Source: Mytilus trossulus (taxonomy: Eukaryota > Mollusca > Bivalvia > Mytilida > Mytilidae). From it: a stretch of DNA of 64,000 nucleotides. The notes under the pieces are model-generated. The model worked only from the letters and a program-made list of their open reading frames with translations. It searched no databases and was not told where the DNA came from. Positions 53,278-64,000 of the stretch are shown in pieces. The position numbers and the translations under genes are program-made. Each line of letters starts with the position of its first letter. The stretch's first letter is position 1. Where the stretch lies: contig NC_086374.1 of assembly GCF_036588685.1 (NCBI RefSeq), forward strand, positions 31,116,886 through 31,180,885, in the 5' to 3' direction.

Positions 53278-55939
53278 CACTGTAAATCTAAGTGTTAATA
53301 AATAGAACACTGCTTGAACGCTTTTTTGTAACACTTTTTGAACGTGTAATTGCGTTCCAAATGTTTACACTAGTGTTCATCAATTGAATGTGTGGTGTTC
53401 AGTTTTTAATGCCTTTGTGTTTCATTTTTGAACACTTGGTGTTAAAGACCTTAACATTAGTGTTCAACGATTTAACGTGTCCGAATGTTCAAAATCTTAA
53501 TACGTCGACGCGTTCAACAGCCATGTAACACTTTTTGAACACAGCGAACATGTTCAAAAAGCAAAATGTTAAGATTCAGAACACCAGACGTTAACATTCA
53601 GAACAGTTGACATAGGTGTTCAAATTGATGGTGTTCAAATGTGGAACATGTTCTATTGTTAAGCGTACATAATTTTCCATAAGTACTAAACTATATTGAA
53701 TCAGGCAAAATACAACAATAAAACATATTTTAACAAGTAATTATTTATATAATCAAATGAGCATATATGTAAGAAAAGTACACAAGAATACCTTATGATA
53801 TCAAAAGTAACAGTCAGTGAAATCACATACATAAAGTTTTTAAACCGACTTAAATATATCACAAATAATTATTTTCTTCTACATGACAAGATATAGTTGC
53901 TACATCATGCGTATCCTAACCAAAAAAGCATGTCAATGTGATAAGTAGATAGTTTATGATATAGATATTTGTCACAAGTTTGCAAATTCCAACAGTTCTT
54001 GTACGATCACATAAGATGAACGCTCAACTTTTCAGTGCATCTTCGCTTAAAGCTATCAACTGGGAGGCATTTTATGTGTTATCATCAACTTCCAATGTCA
54101 AATCCTCCACAATAAGTAATCTCTATGAGCCTATATATCCTGCAAAATAAAATTTAAAATTAATAGAAGAGAGTTTTTTATAAAGCATCAAATTATGCAA
54201 TAGTTGTTATGCTTTAATTTCGATATATACTAGAGTATAAATTAATATTCTATGGCAGTGAAATGCAAATATAGCCATTATAAGTTACATAAGTCGATTT
54301 CTTGACCTAAGGTATACAGATATAGAAATGATACCCCTACATAAGCTATTAATATACATATATTGTCATATACCTTTTTGACAGCTTTCTTTTTTCCAAC
54401 ACTTTATAGCATGCAGAAATGACCTTCGTGGGCTTATTTGCTACCGGCTTCTAATTCAAACATTCCAATCTAACGATTCCTGCAAATAAAAAAAAGCATT
54501 TTCTAAGTCAAAAATGGTGTTTCATATGTTTACACTAGTGTTCATCAATTGAATGTGTGGTGTTCGTTTTTAATGCCTTTGTGTTTCACTTTTAAACACT
54601 TGATGTTAGAGTTATTTAACACTTATTGTTCATCAATTGAATATGTGGTGTTCAGTTTTTAATGCCTTTGTGTGCCATTTTTGAACGCTTGATGTTAGAG
54701 TTCTTAACACTTTGTGTTCATCAATTGAATGTGTGGTGTTCATTTTTTAATGCCTTTGTGTTTCACTTTTGAACACGTGATGTAAGAGTTATTTAAAACA
54801 CTTAGTGTTCATCAATTGAATATGTGGTGCTCAGTTTTTAATGCCTTTGTGTGCCATTTTTGAACGCTTGATGTAAGAGTTATTTAACACTTAGTGTTCA
54901 TCAATTGAATGTGTGGTGTTCAGTTTTTAATGCCTTTGTGTTTAATTTTTGAACACTTGATGTTAGAGTTCTTAACACTTAGTGTTCAGCTAATATACGT
55001 GGATGTCAAAATCATCATTTATTCTATATAACAGACAGACGATCACAGACTGGTTATTCAGCAGTTTAGAAAATCATCAGAACAAAGCTGACAGTTATTT
55101 ACGTTAATACTGTTCTTTAATTCGTCTTTTATGTTGAAAATTAAAAATTTGGATATAGCAGTTATGAATATTTGACAAATATATATCTGACATGAGAATA
55201 TAACAAGGAAGCCAGCCATCGAACTACCTATGGAGATTATCCTAACTTGTTACTCACTTCTTTCGTGTTCATGTGGGATAGAAGTCCCTTCTCCAGTTCT
55301 ATTCCTTATGTGTATCCTTTCTTCGTTTAACCGCCTAAATCACCAGCCAATATCTGTTTCCGGTATTTGGTACCCTGGTATATTTTTTTTAACGCGAGGT
55401 GTTCAAAATTTCGAGCGATTGGAACACTGATTGAACATGTAATGTTAATAGACTGAACGGATCATGAAATAAGATAAACATCGAAATATTTTTATTACGA
55501 TATTATCATAACAGACCTCATTGATATGTATAATTATGTCACTTATAAGTAAAACTAGTAATAATAATAAAATAAGTTCATAAACTATACATATATACCA
55601 GGCAGCTTGGAAGTTTAATATTTCACAATTACTAAATTATTTGTCAAAAATTCACAAGATCATCATCCTGCGTGTACATTCCTATTTTTAAATGAATTTC
55701 TTTGTAAATTTGCCAATCAGAAGGATAGAAAATCGGACAAACAACTATCCTCTTTTTTAGATCAGAATTTGAACACCGGTGTACACTGTGTCTGAACACA
55801 CATGTTAATATTTTTAACACAAACGTTAAAACTTTGAACACGTCTCTAAGCATGTACATATGACGTTAAAATATTGAACATTCGGTGTATTAATTTTGAA
55901 CGCGTCCGGACGCGTCAGGCGTCAGGTAGATTTGCAGTG
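53278..55939. mobile_element. ~2.66-kb inverted-terminus element rich in GTGTTCA/TGAACAC words
   Basis: CACTGTAAATCTA at left and TAGATTTGCAGTG at right are near-complements. The ends and middle are packed with AGTGTTCA, TGAACAC, GTGTTAA and TTAACAC words: 53290-53660, 54520-55000 and 55765-55905. 54520-55000 contains five or six units of about 90 bp carrying TCATCAATTGAATGTGTGGT and TTTTTAATGCCTTTGTGT. Two stretches (53670-54500, 55010-55740) are ordinary AT-rich sequence, perhaps captured or inserted. No clear target duplication or transposase was found. Confidence 0.65.
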
Positions 55940-57380
55940 TGGTCATCGAAATTTCTCATACATTGTTTATTGTAAATATGTGGTCCTTGTTAGTTGTTAC
56001 TTGGGGTGTTATGGCTTGTTTATTCTATAAGACGTTTTGAAGACTTGTGCCTTTATGAATTTAACATTTCAAACCTTAATTGTATATTTACTGCGTTGTA
56101 TTGCTATCTGTTGTTTACTGATGATACATTGTACACCTGCAATAAGTATTCGATAAAGGGGGAGTTGATGATTCGTAGATAAGAAAACGCAATCCATCAC
56201 AAAGCTTGCTCACATGAAACTTGACATCGTACCAAACATGGGAAAAAGAGTTTTGCACGCATGGTAAATGTAAGTGGACCAATATGAGGTAAGATAAGAG
56301 TTTTTAAAAAGGTTGTATAAGGAGAATTATGTGAATAAATGTTTTATTTCATTGAATTTCGAATTTTCGTTTGTAACTTGTAATGCTTGAAATGCTTGTT
56401 GTTCCACCGTGACATAAAGCAGCAATAAAATAAGTAACAGGAAAACGACTCGTACGCATAATATACTACATAAACACTGTCCAATAGTTTTCTTCTGTTT
56501 GTGTTACGACTATATTGACCTCTATTATCAAAGGACAGGTGGCTTTTCAAAAGCTAAAGTTAAAAATAATGACAAAATGAATTGGGATGCTTTCGGACCA
56601 ATCTTTTGACTAACAATACATCCTTTCAAACACGCTATCGTCTTAAAAGAAATGTCGTATACACTCTGTAATTAGAACATACATAGTCACAAAAATCTTT
56701 CTTAAATACTTCGTTTGGCAAAGAAATGATGATTTAATGCGATTCAATAGGCTAGTTATCTTCAAAGAAAGGAAAATATTCCCAATTAAGTACTCAGTTT
56801 GAACAAATACAAAAAATGGTCCTGACTATTTATCTATTAGCAAAATTCCTTTTAATTAAAGGTTGTCATAATTCATTATGAATATTGTCAAAACTCTTAC
56901 AACAGGTAGATCATCACACAAAGATATCGTAATTTCTTTGGACCTCACGTTTTTTGTAAAATTTGAAATAAATTGCTTCGTTTTATGTTTTTGATCAAGG
57001 GAGAAAGTTGTAATTTAATACGAAAGTTTGTTGAAATAATTAAATTGTACGTCTCTGTTTACAAGACTGAATGGATAACAACTTAATTGCAATCCCTTTA
57101 ATACCTGTTGTCTGTCTGTCAGAATCGACACGTCAAAGAAAAAAAATATATAAAAAAGCAATTACCTTTTTTATATGTTTGCTTCAAACGAAGATGTAAA
57201 CTTTGTTTGAGATGATGTACTTATGTAGCCTTTTAAAAAAAAAAAACTTTTTGAACATGGAGATTCTAAACTAAGGCGGTGTGTAGAGATATGACTTCTA
57301 ATTTCTACCACTTATTCTGTACTGTACATTCAAAAGTAATGGTGTGAGCTTGGAGTGAACAAGTCCTCTTGGAGTTAAAG
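55940..57380. other. No gene seen
   Basis: AT-rich. Open frames at 55994-56182 (+) and 56344-56550 (-) have no domain. Confidence 0.45.
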
Positions 57381-57384
57381 AATA

Positions 57385-57770
57385 TTATTACATTGGTTGC
57401 AATGAATTACATTGATTTCCCAGTTAGATAAAAACCGATAATTTCACATGTGTTATTTCACTCTCTGACGTCATACAACAATAGGCGTTGTCAAGACGTC
57501 GATAACGTCGTAACAAAACATGCGTAGGAAAAACATATAGTTCCTTACATTTTGTACATTAATTTCATAAAAAAAAAGCAATTTGACAATGTAATAAAAA
57601 GTATAACTAATCGCCGTATCTGAATATCAACAATAAGACAACTTGTGACCGAACGCCGCTATGGATTAAACTCGTGCTGCGCACTCGTTTAATCCATGCG
57701 TCGTTCGGTCACGCGTTGTATTATTTTTTGATATTCAAATACGGCGATTAGTTATACTATAACGAGCTAT
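57385..57770 (+). mobile_element. MITE, second copy, with inverted palindrome and long arms
   Basis: Same orientation as 29586-29960 over the left 250 bp, including TTATTTCACTCTCTGACGTC. The 68-bp palindrome at 57645-57712 is present in the opposite orientation, and the arms extend outward to about 57598 and 57760 (AGTATAACTAATCGCCGTAT and its complement). Confidence 0.8.
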
Positions 57771-58305
57771 AAAAAAAACATCAATTGACATACCTTATAT
57801 GGAGCTTTTCCTTGGACGATTTTTCCTACTCAATGTTTACGTATGTCTAAAGTTATGTTTAACAGAATACGTACCTTGCCCGCTATATGAATATCCATCT
57901 GTCCAATGCAATTTATTGGATAGCACATTGAGCGCTCACTTAAATGTTTAACCTCGCTATATTCTTAATGTATCTTTCCCAAACCAGTAGCCTGAAGTTC
58001 AGTAGTTTTCGTTGATTCGTGTCTGTCATATTGTTTTTTTCGTAAGTTGTATTATTATAAATTATAAGATAATACCTTAAAAAAATCGCATTTCCCCCAA
58101 GCGCACGCACGTGTCAACTCCTCCATGTTGAGCTATTGACAAATTATATAGCCATTTTGTTCAATAGTACTAGAAAACACCCGCGAAATCGCGGGCATTC
58201 AGAACGTATTTGAAAGGATGTAAAGTGTTGTAGGAAGAATTTTGTAAACGATTTAATGACTTAAGAATTTCAGGAAAAGTATCAAAAGTCGTAGGTATTA
58301 TGAAC
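57771..58305. other. No gene seen; short hairpin CCCGCGAAATCGCGGG at 58180-58195
   Basis: The 16-bp near-perfect palindrome is embedded in AAAACACCCGCGAAATCGCG-type text, probably the end of another small repeat. A tail-like fragment is at about 57960-58040. Confidence 0.45.
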
Positions 58306-58309
58306 ATTC

Positions 58310-58560
58310 CAGTCAGGAGCCTGTAATTCAGTGGTTCAGTGATATTTGTTTTTCGTTCATTTTTTGTACATAAATAAGGCTGTTAGATTTCTCATTTGAA
58401 ATGTTTTACATTGTCATTTCTGGGCCTTTTATATCAGACTATGCAGTATCGGCTTTTGCTTATTGTTGAAGTCCGTAAGGTGACCTTTAAATGTGTCATG
58501 TTGGTCTCTTGTGGAGAGCTGTCTCATTGGCGTTCATACCACATCTTCTTTTTTTTGTAA
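58310..58560 (+). mobile_element. Family B-type retroelement tail
   Basis: CAGTCAGGAGCCTGTAATTC, AAATAAGGCTGTTAGATTTC, GTTGAAGTCCGTAAGGTGAC and GCTGTCTCATTGGCGTTCAT, ending CCACATCTTCTTTTTTT, as in 24000-24280. Confidence 0.7.
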
Positions 58561-58759
58561 AACATTTAGTGACTTGAGAATTTTAGAAAAGGTATCAAAA
58601 GTCATAGGTAATTTGGGACAGGATAATTGTTTTTCTAGCCCGGCTCCTCATTTTTTCCACAAAAAATCCCTTTTTTTTTTTTGTTCTCTATTAACTTTAA
58701 TGACTCATGAATTATTTTAGCGCTTATCTGTATATTATGAACATTCATTAAAAGGGGGA

Positions 58760-58915
58760 GTCGGGGCAGAGGCGGATTTAGGCCCCCCCCCCCCATTTTC
58801 TGGAAAATAATTGGTTGCTCATATAGGGAATCACTAAAGCATGACCGGAGCGGGCCCCTCTTAGGCAGTCAAAGGACCCTGCGTATGAAAATTTCTTGAT
58901 CCGCCACTGCGGAGG
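58760..58915. mobile_element. Diverged family H MITE
   Basis: GGGCAGAGGCGGATTTAGGC and a C-run at left, and GATCCGCCACTGC at right. Confidence 0.5.
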
Positions 58916-58917
58916 GG

Positions 58918-59105
58918 TCCTGATCCCAATATCCCGGGCTTAATAACATGAAATCCCGAGGTTCTGAATTTATTATACAAATTAGATATCTCGACATCCC
59001 GAAATTCGAAAAAAGTAATCCCGGATCCCGAAATGGTCAATCCTGAAATTTCGATCTTAAAAACACCCGGTCCAGACGTCCCGAAAGTGTATTTTCGTTT
59101 TATAG
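58918..59105. repeat. Short region dense in TCCCGAAA-type words
   Basis: ATCCCAATATCCCGGGC, GAAATCCCGAGG, GACATCCCGAAATTCG, AATCCCGGATCCCGAAATGG and GACGTCCCGAAAGTG. It looks like a degenerate internal repeat. The 82-codon minus frame across it is repetitive and not a gene. Confidence 0.55.
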
Positions 59106-59214
59106 TCAATTATCAGTTTAATAATTGATCCACAGCGGTCATTGATATATTATTCAGACCCTCTCTATTAAATAAACCCTGTGACTGCCGTGGATCAGTG
59201 GATAGTAAACTTGA

Positions 59215-59455
59215 AAATGATATCAGACAGAAAATACACTTTATTCGTAGTATATGTATTTGTTTCAAAGTAAAAAGAAAAAGGCAAACCGGAGGTCTAA
59301 TCTGACTTAAATTTCGTCCAATGACGGATATAAGACAGAAAATACACTGTATTCGTCTCGTATTCGTAGTATTGATGTATGTTCAAAGTATACAGAAAAA
59401 CGCAACCTGGAAGTCTAATCTGACTTAAAATTTCGCCCAATGACGGAAACATATC
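59215..59455 (+). repeat. Tandem duplication, units of about 115 bp
   Basis: AGACAGAAAATACACT...TTATTCG, GTCTAATCTGACTTAAA, TTTCG(T/C)CCAATGACGG appears from about 59223 and again from about 59331. A following palindrome, AGAGACATATAATATATATG with its complement, is at 59489-59522. Confidence 0.7.
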
Positions 59456-59799
59456 CGGACGTCTTTTTTCTCGTTTTTCACCCGAAACAGAGACATATAA
59501 TATATATGTATTATATGTCTCTGCCCGAAATAACTCAATCTGAATAATCATATGAATGGATGACAAATGCGATTATGCACTGTATCCATAGGACATAGAG
59601 GCATGATGATTAATTTATTGTGGAAAGAAGAGAAGCGACACCCAAAATGAGGTCTTCTCGTTTAATAGTATAGATTTGAGAATTGTGTGATGATATTTCA
59701 GTTCACATATTTTAAAAATAGTATCTGAAAACAGGGAGAAGAAATAAGAGATCCCAAAAAAAATCCACTTGTTACATATCGTCCCTGTTTAGTTACCAG

Positions 59800-59930
59800 C
59801 GACAGATCCAAAAGGATAGGGTGTTCTGTAGGTTGGAACCTTCCCATTTTTGACCAACAATGCCTTTGAATGGGAACATGTGGTTAGAACCCCCATTTTA
59901 AAATGGCTGGATTTGGCCCTTAGTTTCTAG
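59800..59930. mobile_element. Diverged family H MITE
   Basis: CGACAGATCCAAAAGGATAG at left, CCTTTGAATGGGAACATGTG inside and TTTTAAAATGGCTGGATTTG at right. Confidence 0.55.
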
Positions 59931-59977
59931 CCAATGGAATTCCTTCTGTTGAGTATTTTAAAAAAAAGAAAAATAAA

Positions 59978-60070
59978 GGCAACAGTAGTATACCATGTTC
60001 AATAAATCGATGAAGTAAAAACAAACCTGTGTGACAAACCAACCAAATCCGAGGGAAACACATCAATTAT
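59978..60070 (-). mobile_element. Family C fragment
   Basis: AAAGGCAACAGTAGTATACC, CAATAAATCGATGAAG, and CCGAGGGAAACACATCAATT. Confidence 0.65.
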
Positions 60071-60790
60071 ATATCAATATACTAAATAAATAAATGATTG
60101 AGAATACGCTAAAGTAATAAAAAGTCAAGAGAATTTCAGAACGCAATTTGGTTCCGAACAATATCTATCACGCTTTGTGCATGCAGACTCCACGCGGCCT
60201 TCACGTGATTTTACTATTTTTAGAATAATTGCATAGTAACCAAATGCACTTGATTCAACCTTTACTAATTATGCAACATTTTCGAATAATTCTCTAGAAA
60301 ATATTTCAATAGGTTCTAAAATTTATATTGTAAATATACACACTGTAGTTATTAATAGATAAATAAAAAAATAACTTGTACCCTTTAATACATCCAATCA
60401 CAGCGTTCTTAAGTTGACTTCCTACGCCCTGTCTTGGGTACACAAAAGGCCAACCTAATGCTGGGAAAATGTAATACTACCGTTTTCCCTATACATCAAA
60501 CATCATGAAATTGAATATTTTGTCCAGAACTATACGAATGAAAATTATGATAGATCCACATTTTATTCAGATTGTACTATAAAGAAACCGAAGTTTTTTT
60601 TTCAATTTATTTACATAAACTTATAAAAACAACTGCAGCATTACTATTATATGTATACCTTCATTGCATAAAACAATGGAAATAACATTGTATATTGATA
60701 TAAACGATCAAACTTGTAAATAGAGAGGAAAAAACAGCGGAACAACACAAAAACTGAACTACAACAAAAGCAAACACAAATATATATAGA
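60071..60790. other. No gene seen
   Basis: AT-rich without recognised elements. Confidence 0.4.
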
Positions 60791-60794
60791 AACA

Positions 60795-60950
60795 GAAGTG
60801 TAGATAACAACTGTCATATTCCTGACTTGGCACAGGACATTTTAAGAAAAATGGTGGCCCGGTGGGTAAAATCTGGTTTTATGACTAGCCTTACCTTCTC
60901 CTTGTATGACAAAGCATTACCAGAAGTAAATTACTTTTATTTCTTTGCAA
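60795..60950 (-). mobile_element. Family C/G tail fragment
   Basis: AACAACTGTCATATTCCTGA, CTTGGCACAGGACATTTTAA, TGGTGGCCCGG and CTTCTCCTTGTATGACAAAG parallel 23540-23640. Confidence 0.5.
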
Positions 60951-61855
60951 CTCCAGGTATTACATGCATTATATCCATTTAAGCACTCGCTCGCTGTTTT
61001 CAAACATCACCCATATTACTCATTACCCAACTAATCCTCTACAGTGTCTTTGTTTCCGCAAAGAAAACAGTTGATTATGATCAGGGGAAGACCATGTGAT
61101 AAACCGGGGAGTGGGGGCAGTAGAATTGTTTGCCGATTACAAATATATAGACCTTTATTTATTTGCATCTATTGGTGTGCATTCTTAGACATGTATTCAC
61201 ATTTATGCTAAATCGTTTCTTGCATTTGTTACGTTTGCAGAGAAACATTTTCGTCATTTCTTGTGCAAGCTTTTCAGCTCTTACAAGGATATTGGATATT
61301 CATTTTGAAATGTTCTGCCAACCCACACGAAAGTCAAATGGTCGTCCTCAAATCAAATCTGTATCCGCATTATATACAGTACTGTTAAACCAGGCATGCG
61401 CCGGAAAGTTATCATCAACCAGTTGATTTTTTTTTCTGTAGAAGAAGAAGAAGAAGAAGAGAGACTGAGTGTGAATATTTAAAGAATAAGAGAATCCAGA
61501 ATTGAAGCACCACTATAGGACCTCCTGACCTCGGCCCCACATCCATATCTTGAGGATGAGGATTTCAAGCTAATTAAAGTTAGCAAGTCAGTCAAATAAT
61601 TATGAATATTTTATTTTGTTGCTACGACGCATTACTTTGTCATTTTTTGGCAAGGAGTGCTATCTATTATAAATATACGAGGATGGTAGTTCATACATGT
61701 TTATACTGGGCTAGTCAGGCGTCACAGTACTGAACAATACATGCAATAACTAGCCTTTCAAGACACTAAGTCTGACACTTAGGCACTTAAAGTTGTAACT
61801 GAATACCTGTATATTTTAAAGGTCTTATCTCGGAATGATATAATAGTCGCAGATC
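60951..61855. other. No gene recognised; (GAA)n at 61440-61461
   Basis: An 87-codon + frame at 61163-61426 has no domain. The GAA microsatellite follows directly. Confidence 0.4.
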
Positions 61856-61856
61856 T

Positions 61857-61990
61857 CATTGGCAGATCCAGGGGGGTTCCGGGGGTCGGAACCCCCCCCC
61901 TTTTTAGGCCGATCAATGCATTTGAATGGGAACCCCCCTTTGTCCTGAGTTGGGACCCCCTTTTTAAAATGGCTGGTTCCGCCCCTGGAT
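61857..61990. mobile_element. Family H MITE
   Basis: CATTGGCAGATCCAGGGGGG at left, GCCGATCAATGCATTTGAAT inside and AAAATGGCTGGTTCCGCCCC at right. It is very similar to 36268-36413. Confidence 0.7.
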
Positions 61991-62029
61991 CTTATAAATA
62001 TCATAATATAGATAGGTTTTTTTCAGAAA

Positions 62030-62345
62030 CATGTGTCCGCATTTTTGCGCCTGTCTCAATTCAGGAGCCTCTGGTCTTTGTTAGTCTTGTATCATATTAA
62101 TTTTAGTTTCTTGTGTACTATTTGGAAATTAAATAGTACGGCGTTCATTATGATCCATTATCACTGAACTTATAGTCTTAGACTAGTATATATTTGTTTA
62201 GGGGCCAGCTGAAGGACGCCTCCGGGTGCGGGAGTTTCTCGTTACATTGAAGACCTGTTGGTGACACTCTGCTGTTGTTTTTTCTATGGTCGGTCGGGGT
62301 TGTTGTCTCCTTGATACATTCACCATTTCCATTCTCAATTTTATG
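62030..62345 (+). mobile_element. Family E tail, RT-less copy
   Basis: GCGCCTGTCTCAATTCAGGA, GGGGCCAGCTGAAGGACGCC, TCCGGGTGCGGGAGTTTCTC and TTTCCATTCTCAATTTTAT match the tail at 32950-33240. Confidence 0.75.
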
Positions 62346-64000
62346 TCTGTCATGCAGTGGGTTTTAAAAAAAAATTACTAAACTGTTTGCTCTAGTTACT
62401 TTCCCCACTCCCGGTTGTATCCAAGCTAAGAGCTATATGAGCTCGGTCAAGGGGTTACATATTGAAACTTTAAAGAGGCTATCTTTGAAGAACGTACTGG
62501 TTCCGTCCATAGATGGAAGATATAGGAATAGGGAAGAAGGTTTATGTTTTTATGTCAGCTTGAATTGAGTTTCCATGATCCCATGCTTGATTGGGATGCG
62601 TTTTATAATGAGGGAAGATTTGGACTCAGGTAAAAGGTCAAGGTCAATGTTACTCAAAATAGAACAAAAAGTTAAAAAAAAAAAAGGAATAGCTTTTCTG
62701 GGTGATAAAAGGAGTTTCCTTTGCATTTTTGATTTTCAAGTAAAAAAAGGCAGGAGGAGCACTTAACCCAATAAAAATGCTGGAGACTGCAAACCAGGTG
62801 CCAATTTGAAATTAATCAAAATCTTAACAATTTCAGCACATGAAAAACCAACCTAAAACTATTTACTAGTATTTTTTAGCACTGAAAAGTATTGAATAAC
62901 TTTTTTTATGATTCAAGTGATCACCAGAACCACGAATTTAGAAAATGATAATTTCAGGATTTTATAGTCATTTCCTGTCTGTGTACTGATCAAATTTTTA
63001 TTTCATACAGAAACATATGAGGCCGTTTTTTTTACTACAAAAATCGCAAAATATAATTGGAAACAGTAAAAAATCATAGTAAGTCTTGACATAACAATTA
63101 GATACCTAAAATCCATCTACTGGACATGCTTTATAAATTTGAGTAAACACCTGAATAAAAACTCAACAGTGAAAACCCCAAGCAGTGAAAATAGTTATTA
63201 CAATGTAGTACGAAAGCACATCACACGATGATACTATTGAACAAAAAAAAAATCATTTTAGCAGCACCCCCACCCCCAGGCTAATAAAAATGAAATGGTA
63301 GCTCCCTTATCAAATATACTTTTTTATTGTTTTTTTGGAATGCTTTCTTTTTTGGAATTGTTACACAGTATGCTGAGAAAAATATCATTTGGTCAGACCA
63401 ATTTCTTTGTCGGTCAGACAAACTCTAAAACTGTTTAGCACAGACTGTACGTAAAAATGACCCTCCATGCATACAAGCATTTTAACCATTAAAATACACA
63501 TGTGTGTTGCAATTAATGTACAGTTGGGGGGTATCATTCAATTAACAGTGCAATTTTTATATTTCTTGACAGGGTCTAATATAAATTTTCTCATTTATTA
63601 TCTTGCCTGAAACAAATGTGGCAGAAACTGAGACTGGGGGTGAAAACCTGTTCAAGTGACAGGGCTGCTTTTTTTTATCTCTATATATGAGTAGATTAAA
63701 ATATCAAGATACTCCATATTTTGTATACTGATGCCATAGGTTTATAAGGCCTTTGTCCTTGACCTCATTTTAAAGATTCAAGATTTAGCAACTACATGTA
63801 CATAAGAAAATTTGTATAGATATTTTTCATCACATGATTACATATTATAGCGCTGGTAAATTAGTACATGTATATGAACCATTCTGTAGATACTTTTGAG
63901 ATGTATTAACTGATACTTTAGTCCTGGAAAACATGGTTAAATTATGAGTTGAAATCAAGCTTTTTGCTAGCTTTAACAAGCTTGTTGTGTATGGTATATT
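62346..64000. other. No gene or repeat recognised
   Basis: AT-rich DNA with poly-A and poly-T runs and a C-rich GCACCCCCACCCCCAGG stretch at about 63265. A 63-codon frame at 62575-62766 ends in lysine-rich text and has no domain. Some of it could be untranslated sequence of a gene beyond the window. Confidence 0.4.

Overview
The window is AT-rich eukaryotic DNA, from a metazoan and most likely a bivalve mollusc close to Mytilus. The evidence is intron-split genes with GT/AG borders, Ig and ShKT extracellular exons joined in phase 1, many copies of dispersed repeats that I recall as typical of mussel genomes, non-LTR and Penelope-like reverse transcriptase remnants, tRNA-derived SINEs and many small inverted-repeat transposons. 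There are no operons, rRNA genes or CRISPR arrays. The species call is from recognition, not from a search.

Gene content is low. The main coding signal is a pair of tandem, same-strand (+) genes for single-pass membrane proteins at 16.2-22.3 kb and about 28.3-31.9 kb. Gene 1 has an unusual cysteine-poor N-terminal region, a linker exon, one clear I-set Ig domain exon and a terminal exon. Gene 2 has an ShKT domain exon and a terminal exon. The two terminal exons are paralogous: a CxCPC motif, a helical stalk, the signature LSSY...DDRxS...IG, a transmembrane helix and a short tail. All extracellular junctions next to them are phase 1, so different ectodomains sit on one common membrane anchor. 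Gene 1 carries a TGA and a frame change in its first domain, so this copy may be a pseudogene. Two duplicated ~0.6 kb blocks (25.2-25.8 and 27.7-28.3 kb) each end in a putative start micro-exon, which suggests that a further paralog was duplicated and lost between the two genes.

The rest is repeat landscape. 0-8.2 kb: non-LTR RT 3' end, a large inverted duplication (1.1-3.2 kb) and a nearly full-length but dead Penelope-like RT (6.3-7.9 kb) with its 3' tail. 8.2-16 kb: repeat families A-G and mostly featureless DNA. 22-29 kb: nested repeats and a cluster of tRNA-SINE/(TA)n units. 32.2-37.6 kb: two RT 3' ends in inverted orientation around a 1.55 kb TIR element built of a self-complementary minisatellite. 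40.4-41.0 kb: a Harbinger-like TIR element filled with AACGGAY repeats. 42.6 and 53.3-55.9 kb: two more elements of the same style. 45.3-45.9 kb: another non-LTR RT 3' end. 57.4-57.8 kb: a second copy of the MITE that lies next to the ShKT exon, with its hairpin inverted. 58-62.4 kb: short MITEs and retroelement tails. Nothing is recognised from 62.4 kb to the end.

Repeat names used here are local labels. A = unit with the core GCGCGTTTCGTCT followed by AAGACTCATCAGTGACGCT. B = retroelement 3' tail ending in a GTCTCATTGGCACTCACACC-type sequence. C = 3' tail of the 6.3 kb RT element. D = repeat containing AACACGAACCCCAC. E = 3' tail of the 32 kb RT element. G = tail fragment around GTTCAGTATTTTTGTGATTT. 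H = GGCGGATCCAG-ended MITE.
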